Source of the DNA: Plecoglossus altivelis
Taxonomy: Eukaryota; Chordata; Actinopteri; Osmeriformes; Plecoglossidae
Direction: 5' to 3'
DNA: 64,000 nucleotides
Assembly (NCBI GenBank): GCA_036571765.1
Contig: BROE01000028.1
Span: 1,035,818-1,099,817 of the forward strand
The position numbers and the translations under genes are program-made. Below the pieces are notes generated by a model. The model was not told the origin of the DNA. It saw only the letters and a list, made by a program, of their open reading frames with translations, and made no database searches. Shown here piece by piece: positions 57,492 through 64,000 of this stretch (position 1 is the first letter of the stretch; each line of letters begins with the position of its first letter).

Positions 57492-59115
57492 ACCTGTCCT
57501 GTCTGTCTGTCTGTCTGTCTGTCTGTCTCCCTGCACTTATCTGTCTTCTAACTGTCTTAGCTAACCTGCACACTTGCTCTGTCTCACTACCTTCCTTTAC
57601 TATCTGTCTGTTGGCACCTGTCTGTCTGTACCTGTCTGTCTGCTCCTGTCTATCTGCAGGTGAGGCAAAGGAAGGTCAAGTAAATGTAAGCAGCACTGAA
57701 TAATAAGGAGGTGACCGACAGGAGACAAAGACCTGGCTAATCAACAACCTCTGTAGCCACAGCAGTGAGTCATAAATCTGATGTTATTCCTGTCAGAGTT
57801 CATGAGCTAGCATCACCTTCCACAGCTAAGCCCACTCTCTCACTTTGTCCCCAAACTCTGACAAACCAGGAAAACACCTGGAATCAACAGCAAGAACAAC
57901 CTCTTTGTTTTGGTCTGTCCCCCTCTCCTGGTGCGCGTCGCGGTATTACTGGAGGGTAAGTTAGTGACCTGAGGAGGAGTTGACGACACTAGGGGGAAGG
58001 TAGTTATTGACTGAGGTGTTAGTAGAACCTGGGGGGGTAGATATGACCTGGCGGGACGTAGTTACTGCACTGGTAGGTAGTTACTGAGGCCTGGGGGGTA
58101 GCTTCTTGTTCTGGAGGTAGATGGCCTCCAGTCTGGGGATCAGGGGGGGTCGAAGCCTCACGCGATCTCTCACACCCAGAAGCCTGCTGAGGGGGAAGAG
58201 CCTATCGAGCGCGCGTGTGGGGAGGGGGAGGAGAGGAGGGCAGGGGGAGGAGAGGAGGAGAGGGGAGGAGACGAGAGGGGAGGGGGGAGAGGAGGAAGGG
58301 GATGAGGAGGGGAGGAGAGGAGGGGAGGAGGGGGGGTAAGAGAGTGAGAGGTGCAGGCGGTCTGGTACGGCGAAGCAGGTGTGGGGGGCCAAGGAAGTGC
58401 GATGTAGGGCAGGGAGGGAGGTAGCGGTGTATTAGGAGAGGATAGACAAATGCGGGTGCAGGTTTGCAGCCAAAATCCAGGATCAGGAGGTCACAAAAGT
58501 GCTGACGTGGCGAATCTAACTGGCTAGCCTCTGATTACGCTGCATAAAGACACAAGGACACAAGCTGCCACCGCACACACACACCACACACACACACACA
58601 ACAAACACAACATGTTAACACACACATACACACACATACACACACACACACACAGACACACACACACACACACACACAGCAGAGTGTATCATCAAAGCCA
58701 TGATATGAAAAACGACCTGATAAAGTAAAGCATTTGAAATATGATGTTCATATCTGTTTTATCTACCAGTCCCAGAATTTGAGCCTCCAGTTCACATTCC
58801 TGCCTTGCTTTAACCCCGCCTCCATAATTTAGCCCCGCCTCTTTCCACCACCACCTCTACATCCGTTTGAGGATGTGTTTCAGGACAATGACACGAACGC
58901 ACGTGCACACACGCACGTGCACACACACGCACGTGCACACACACACACAGTACATATGCATACAAAAATACAGATATTCACACACATATATACATACTGT
59001 ATTCACACCCACAAAACACACAGCAAAGTCAATCACACACGTTTGCAAACAAACACGGTCACAGTCACACACCACTCACACACCCCTACCTCCCCCTCTC
59101 ACACATACACACACA

Positions 59116-59168
<53 letters not shown>

Positions 59169-59669
59169 ACACTGTCTGTGTTAGCAGGTTCTGTGTTCCC
59201 TGACAGCAGTACAGTAACCACAACCAGACAGCCCTAAGTCAGCCAGCCAATCAGACAGACAGCCCTAAGTCAGCCGGCCAATCAGACAGACAAACAATCA
59301 GACAGACAGCCAATCAGACAGCCAGTCTGACTTTTGCCAGACATCCATCCAGCTTCAAATCCACAACAACAGAGAGCCAGTAACTGGGACTTGTGTTTTA
59401 GAGCGTTTTGTTTTCACTTAAAAACACCCACGTGCATCAGTCCTTCCCCTCCAGTCCTGGATGTGTGTACCTGACAGCCTGCTCCCCTGAGCTCACCTGT
59501 CGAAGGCGTGGCGCAGGGCGATGAAGGCCAGGGCCAGAGGCAGGGTGTACAGCAGGTCCCTGGGCAGGGGCTGGCGGCCTCCACCCTCCACCTCCATGTC
59601 CCTCCAGGAGACCCCAGGAGGAAGCCAATACTCTTGAGCCCACAACCACTGGTCAAGAACCACCTCCAT
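45716..59669 (-). CDS. cers4: Ceramide synthase 4 (10 coding exons, 400 aa)
   Basis: Exons in transcript order: 59669-59497, 58201-58084, 55876-55758, 51517-51460, 51284-51234, 49675-49583, 48195-48067, 46794-46688, 46300-46144, 45913-45716; 1203 bases, 400 residues (human CERS4 394). The enzyme N-acylates sphingoid bases in the ER membrane. Visible landmarks: N-terminal segment WLPPGVSW and a first membrane helix; a homeobox-like domain ending RQLQTWFRRRRGQDRPSS (about 98-137); then the TLC domain with the Lag1 motif, HH at 212-213 and HDSSD (Asp240, Asp243). The tail is acidic, with SDEESE and a run of Glu, likely CK2 sites. All junctions are GT-AG and in phase except exon 2, which ends CAG|TAACTA and lacks a usable in-phase GT. 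The start follows an acceptor by one base, so the 5' UTR is in upstream exons, perhaps around 60944. CERS4 is chosen over CERS2 on N-terminal similarity. Confidence 0.92.
46632..46717 (-). repeat. 43-bp tandem duplication of cers4 exon 8 end with its 5' splice site
   Basis: GGCTGATGGTGTTTCCTGCC then AG|GTAAGAGAGACC occurs at the genuine exon 8 end (donor 46687) and again 43 bases into the intron (donor-like 46644). It is two copies only, so probably a young duplication. Confidence 0.92.
46827..46885 (+). repeat. (TG)n microsatellite
   Basis: (TG)n with GCGTGC interruptions in cers4 intron 7. Near 47004-47040 a fragment AAATGCTTTCGTCCAAAAGC resembles the conserved core of V-SINE-type elements. 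Confidence 0.85.
47165..47540 (+). repeat. 19-bp minisatellite (ACATTCTACTTTCTGCTGA)
   Basis: About 19 units with CTGCTG/CTGCTA/CTACTG/CCACTG variants, in mid-intron 7 of cers4, not next to an exon. A GGGAGGGAGATACAG repeat follows at 47855-47915. Confidence 0.9.
47950..48082 (-). repeat. 33-bp minisatellite made of cers4 exon 7 end plus 5' splice site
   Basis: The genuine exon 7 ends CTTCCTGTTAGAG|GTGAGAC at 48067. The same block with its donor recurs at 33-base steps, at 48029, 47996 and 47963 (left edges of CTCACCTC on +), giving three extra donors in the intron. Confidence 0.95.
48365..48560 (+). mobile_element. Dispersed teleost repeat fragment
   Basis: GAGCTTTATTGTCATTCCGC, CAGTGGAACGAAATGTCGTG and CACGGTGCTACATAAATACA are phrases common in interspersed fish repeats, with an AT-rich tail. 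Family name and orientation are uncertain. Flanked by TTCTACTGGTGTTCTACTGG repeats at 48310-48365 and 48625-48720. Confidence 0.5.
49225..49562 (+). repeat. (TG)n/GTGAGTCTGTAT repeat next to cers4 exon 6
   Basis: Complex GT repeat with periodic GTGAGTCTGTATGTGTGTG. It ends about 20 bases from the exon 6 donor at 49582. Confidence 0.9.
50305..51228 (+). repeat. 920-bp GGGA/GGAT polypurine repeat (cers4 intron 5)
   Basis: Irregular GGGAGGGAGGGATGGATGGG-type repeat with AGAGAGAGAT. It runs up to within about 10 bases of the exon 5 donor at 51233. Only Ser/Pro/Leu or Glu/Arg/Gly frames result. Confidence 0.9.
51518..55430 (-). repeat. 3.9-kb, about 43-bp minisatellite seeded from the cers4 exon 4 acceptor
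   Basis: On the sense strand the genuine acceptor reads TTTGGCAG|GTGGAGGTTTG. A copy of the same junction lies exactly 43 bases upstream (51550), and about 90 further units continue with TAGTGTTCTGCAG and ATCCTGCAG|GTTTGACTAG. Two unit lengths alternate (with or without TGC before AGAACAC). Units are garbled at about 51905-52050, 52585-52690 and 54085-54790. Confidence 0.93.
55560..57150 (+). repeat. Repeats either side of cers4 exon 3
   Basis: A GTTGTTGCTGGTGTGTGT array at 55565-55742 ends near the exon 3 donor at 55757. (CA)n with GTCAACAC at 55880-56200 starts at the acceptor. A minisatellite of ACACGCCTACAGAACACCAC plus (CA)n/GCAGG units fills 56280-57142. Confidence 0.9.
57300..57660 (+). 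repeat. (CTGT)n / CACCTGTCTGCCTG repeat
   Basis: Tetranucleotide repeat with CACCTGTC interruptions in cers4 intron 2. Sequence from 57660 to 57955 is unique. Confidence 0.9.
57955..58345 (-). repeat. Degenerate repeat at cers4 exon 2 donor and purine tract at its acceptor
   Basis: At 57955-58095 diverged units of GGTAGTTACTGAGGCCTGGG extend from the exon 2 end into intron 2. At 58207-58340 a GGGGAGGAGAGGAGG tract adjoins the exon 2 acceptor at 58203. Confidence 0.7.
58570..59335 (+). repeat. (CA)n arrays and AATCAGACAGACAG repeat (cers4 intron 1)
   Basis: (CA)n at 58575-58678, CACGTGCA/CA at 58893-58950, (CA)n with ATACAC at 59098-59172, then CAGACAGCCCTAAGTCAGCC units at 59225-59330. Confidence 0.85.
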
Positions 59670-59671
59670 CC

Positions 59672-60112
59672 TGAAGAGGGGAGACAGGGAGGGGAGATGA
59701 GAGGAGAGAGGAGAGGGAAGGAAGGGGGAGAGGGGAGACAGGGAGGGGAGATGAGAGGAGAGGAGAGAGGAGAGGGAAGGAAGGGGGAGAGGGGAGACAG
59801 GGAGGGGAGGAGATGGGAGAGGAGAGGAAGTGGGAGGAGAGGGGAGGAGAGGAAAGGAAGGGGGAGAGGGGAGACAGGGAGGGGAGGAGAGAGTAGAGGG
59901 GAGGAGAGGAAAGGAAGGGGGAGAGGGGAGACAGAGGGGAGGAGAGGAGGGGACAAGAGGGGAGAGGAGATGAGAGGAAAGGAAGGGGGAGAAGGGAGGT
60001 AGTGAGGAGAGGAGAGACAGGGAGAAGAGGATAGACAGGGAGAAGAGGATAGACAGGGAGAAGAGGAGAGACAGGGAGGAGAGGAGTAATGTGGGGTGGA
60101 GTGGGGAGAGGA
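59672..60112 (+). repeat. GGGGAGATGAGAGGAGAGG purine repeat upstream of cers4 exon 1
   Basis: Tandem AGGAAGGGGGAGAGGGGAGA and CAGGGAGGGGAGA units; polypyrimidine on the sense strand, abutting the exon 1 acceptor at 59672. Confidence 0.9.
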
Positions 60113-60139
60113 GAGAATGGGAGAGAATGTTCTATGTGT

Positions 60140-62280
60140 GAGGTGGACTCTAAAGCTAGAACTCCTTAAACATTGATGGTGTTATTAATATTACATAAGA
60201 GAAGCGGTGCCCTTCCAGATTAAATATGACAAGCTAAAGACTGACACATAATTCGTTTCTCAGTGTTTTTACTGACTAAACACAAGGTTTCGCTTGTTTT
60301 CACTTATTTCACTTCATATCCAGGTATTTGAAGTATCTTTGTCTGGTTGTAAAGTAGGACAACGGGTTTCAGCAACGTTATAATTTCCGTTTTTGTTGTG
60401 GATAGTGGAAAAAAAACGAAGAAATGACCGTCCGGTCCCTCCACCTCACACGAACACCCAGCTTTGTTCTATAGGCTAACACGTTTTTCCTACTGTGTGT
60501 TTACATTCGTTTTCGGAATATTTCGTAAACAGCTCGAACGTACCGATTATCGCCGAGCAGTCGGACTGCTACCGAACCACTGCGCATCATTTAGTACAGA
60601 CTAAAACACACCCCTGAAGCTACGGGCTTTCTTAGCCTACAAGGTGCAGAGAAATCCTCAAGTCAGCATTTATGTAAACAACCGGACAAACAACGGACTG
60701 CTCGAGGCGGATTCACCAGGAACTGAAGCGGATCATCTCGAGCCATTCATAACCACATCGCCATGAAAGCTCAAAGAACGTTGCGAAAATCGCTCAATTA
60801 AACACCGCTGATATCCGATCGAAAATTGATCACCCCGGTTAACGACAGCATCCGATATGAGTAACATGGCGTTGGAAGCAAAGGAGCAATCGATCAAGGT
60901 AACTCCGAACGCGTCATTAGAACAATAACATGATTGTTATTACCTGTCCACGTTGATGTGATGGGATGGGTAACACCGCGGAGTTCAACTGGAGAGAGAA
61001 GCTGTTTGACGCAGCCTGCTTCCCAGAGTAGGCGGGATCAACATACTGAACACAGCGCGTCCCTGCCAACGTACATTCATCACACAAATGCACCTTTTAT
61101 TGGTCGGCTGTCCTTGGAGACCAGATGATTCGATAATGCCACGTGTTATCTACACATGACGCGCCGAATAATGAGCAGTTATGGTATGCATCTATCTCGC
61201 ATATTTGCACTGAAGTCTTTCATTACAACATTGTTTACAGCGACTTGCCAACGTAGCTTGCAACGTGTCCTACCAGACTGCTTTCCACCTGAAACATTAA
61301 TAAGCTGTTATTACCAACTTTGAAATATTAAGAGTAATTATTAAAGGCCATGGGAAAATACGGTTAGGTTTCTGGTCTGTCCTTCCTTGGCCCAAACTTG
61401 CCCCGTGGTTGTGCAAGTTTATGACGGGGTAAAATCATCCGGATGATTTCCCAATAACAGTCTTATACATGAGAAGGCCTCCGGTGGCGAGGGAGCGGCA
61501 CCGTCAGCTGTCCTCATTAAATACCAATTGGATCTAATAGAAGATTAACCTTGTATTACGAATAGGCATGTGCGCGATGCAGATAAGACAGTTTATTAAG
61601 AATAATAACTGTTACTGGTCACCATCTAGGCTACTGTTTCTGAAGTCCGATTCCAAAATGTTACTAGAATGGATTCACGCTGACAGCACGTATAACTGGT
61701 AGGTCTGGAGATTCGCTAATTGGCAAGTCATCAGACATTTAATATTCAAGTTGTCCACACCGCTCCACCTAAAATGTCGTTAATCATCATGCCAACTGTA
61801 GGTGATTAAATCACGTTATGTTGTTAACAGCAATTTATAGTCGTTAACATCATCCATCAACAAATCTCATAACAAAAACTACGACATTCAACTGCTACAT
61901 CCACACCACATTAATGAAACATGACACAAGATGATAATCTAACACTCACAATCTCTTACACCAACCGCGCTAGCTAACCAGCAATCCACCCTCAGACCGC
62001 TACATTATATTTGATATAGTTTGATTTAACTTTTGTAACGTAACTACACTGCCATCTGTAGGCACGGTTTCTGTACCGGCGACAGTCTTAACAGGGGATT
62101 TCCATGAAGAGATCAAATCAAAGTTCCCTGAACGTCCTCCGCAGAGATACATGATAACATTGAGCGCTAATCGGCCACGACTTAGTTCCCACCCGTCAAT
62201 CCGTCCCTGTCCGTAATAGCGGGTTGATAAGAACATTTTTCTGAAGCTTAAACAGTGCAGAAAGAACTGATAGATAAGGA
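60140..62280. other. Repeat-poor region, probable 5' region of cers4
   Basis: Unique sequence with scattered CpGs around 60540-61160. A - strand donor-like ACAG|GTAATA at 60943 could end a cers4 5' UTR exon. No other feature recognised apart from the short + exon candidate. Confidence 0.45.
60857..60898 (+). CDS. Candidate first coding exon of an unidentified + strand gene
   Basis: AUG at 60857 opens 14 codons, MSNMALEAKEQSIK, ending AAG|GTAACT, a good donor. G at -3 gives a fair initiation context. The surrounding 300 bases are free of repeats and contain CpGs, as a promoter would. No further exon is visible before the window ends, so the product is unknown. It may be chance. Confidence 0.3.
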
Positions 62281-62282
62281 CG

Positions 62283-62544
62283 TCTTCTAACACTGTAGAC
62301 CACACACATACACACACAAACACACACTCACACTCACACACACACACACTCACACACAGCTTGTGCTTCTCAGACGCTAACCTTAACCCAACTGACAGGG
62401 CATGATTACGGATGTCCTTAGCTAGCGTTTGTCGCTAGCCCCCTCAGCCAAACGTTGGCCCCCACTTTATAAACACTTAAACCACATATGCCAAGAAGCT
62501 AGCTCTGCAATGGTGTAGGTTCTTAGTATTTACATATACGCCAG

Positions 62545-62639
<95 letters not shown>

Positions 62640-62672
62640 TAATATCACCTGAAGAGGTTAGTGACCCTGCCC

Positions 62673-62725
<53 letters not shown>

Positions 62726-63216
62726 GCCTGCCTGTCTGTCTGTCTGTCTGTCTGTTAGACAGGCTGTTACATTCCTAGTGCCTTTAAAACTATACCTTCA
62801 TGTTAGGCAATGCATAGACACACTGACACACACACACACACACACATTGACACACACATCGACACACTGACACATGCACACACCGACACACTGACACACA
62901 CACATCGACACACTGACACATGCACACACCGACACACTGACACACACACATCGACACACTGACACACACACACTGACTGACACACACACACACTGACTGA
63001 CACACACACACACTGACTGAGACACACACACACACACACTGACTGACACACACACACATGGAAGGGCAAAACAAAGGCCACAGCGAGGGCAGACGTACAC
63101 AGACGTCTCCTAACACTGGATGACTTAGCAGTGTTGCTCTTGACACAAGGCCAGAGGCTGTTTTATAGAGCAGCCTGTGAAGACCACCAGGACCCGGAGT
63201 CTTAGAGACAACAGTG

Positions 63217-63248
<32 letters not shown>

Positions 63249-64000
63249 AGTGTGTATGCATCTGCATGTGTGAGTAAGCGTCTATACATCTGTGTGTGTG
63301 TGTGTGTGTGAGTGTGTGTGTGTGAGTAAGTGTGTGTGTGTGTGAGTGTGTGTGTGCGAGTAACTGTGTGTGTGTGTGTGTGTGTGAGTAAGTGTGTGTG
63401 TGTGTAAGTGTGTGCGTGTGTGAGTAAGTGTGCTTGTGTGAGCAAGTTTGTGTGTGTGTGAGTAAGTGTGTGTGAGTAAGTGTGTGTGTAAGTGTGTGTG
63501 TGTGTGAGTAAGTGTGTGTGTGTGTGTGTGTGTGAGTAAGTGTGTGTGTGTGTGTGAGTAAGTGTGTGTGTGTGTGTGTGAGTAAGTGTGTGTGTGAGTA
63601 AGTGTGTGTGAGTAAGTGTGTGTAAGTGTGTGTGTGTTACAGGACCGTCAGCACTGTCATGGACTATCAGACTGTCGTCCAAACAACCATGACAGTGTCG
63701 TGAGCTCACATCCTGTATCGCAGCCAATCACAACACAGGCTCACGGCGGGTTGGAATGTAGCTCAGATGTGATCAAAGTCATCCCAACAGAAAAACGGAC
63801 ATGTCAATGAACAGTCCACAACACAGTCTGATACAACACAGAAAAACCCTCCTATTAGCCCTGGTCATTAACCTAAAGAGCAGACAGATTGTTACACAGA
63901 GGCACAGCTAGTCTAGGAGATGCTGAGAAGGAGGAGAGGGAGGGAGAGGAGGAGGAGGGAGGGAGAGGGGGAGGGAGGGGGAGGAGGAGGAGGAGGAGGG
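62283..64000 (+). repeat. Microsatellite-dominated right end of the window
   Basis: (CA)n at 62295-62358; (TG)n of about 46 units at 62547-62638; (CTGT)n at 62675-62757; CACACTGA units at 62820-63055; (TG)n with GTGAGTAAGT at 63210-63640; GGA/GGGA purines from 63925 to the end. Between them only short unique stretches, no gene recognised. Confidence 0.9.

Noticed and set aside
62000..62353. 117-codon - strand frame
   Set aside because: No similarity recognised, part of it is CA repeat, and no splice partner was found.

Overview
The window is nuclear DNA from a ray-finned (teleost) fish. Five multi-exon vertebrate genes and one kelch-family gene can be assembled exon by exon with canonical splice sites. 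The introns are crowded with micro- and minisatellites, and there are tRNA-derived SINE heads and a palindromic MITE of kinds common in fish. The species cannot be named from sequence alone. One assembly gap (787 N) lies at 9440-10226.

Layout. 104-620 (+): last two coding exons of atp1b1, with its 3' UTR to about 1.87 kb. 1925-26837 (-): complete nme7, 12 coding exons, 374 residues, tail-to-tail with atp1b1. 27648-28512 (+): complete timm13, 3 exons, 95 residues, head-to-head with nme7. 29912-38894 (-): a tmprss9-like type II transmembrane protease, 15 coding exons, with order TM-SEA-LDLa-S1-LDLa-S1. 41878-43910 (+): a BTB-BACK-Kelch gene, 3 exons, 558 residues, exact orthologue not recognised. 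45716-59669 (-): cers4, 10 coding exons, 400 residues. 60857-60898 (+): possible first exon of an unidentified gene. The rest is intron or intergenic DNA, mostly simple repeats.

The genes do not form a pathway. atp1b1 is an ion-pump subunit, nme7 a ciliary and centrosomal kinase-like protein, timm13 a mitochondrial import chaperone, tmprss9 a cell-surface protease, the kelch gene probably a Cullin-3 adaptor, and cers4 a ceramide synthase. Two conserved neighbour pairs are visible: atp1b1/nme7 (human 1q24) and timm13/tmprss9 (human 19p13.3). Here they are joined, with cers4 (human 19p13.2) further along.

The most unusual signal is where the tandem repeats sit. At several exons the repeat unit contains the exon edge plus its splice site, so the intron carries arrays of copied 5' or 3' splice sites: nme7 exon 2, tmprss9 exon 12, and cers4 exons 4, 7 and 8. 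At other exons an unrelated repeat begins within about 8-40 bases of the junction. This recurs in four unrelated genes and may reflect a common way in which minisatellites arise at splice junctions.
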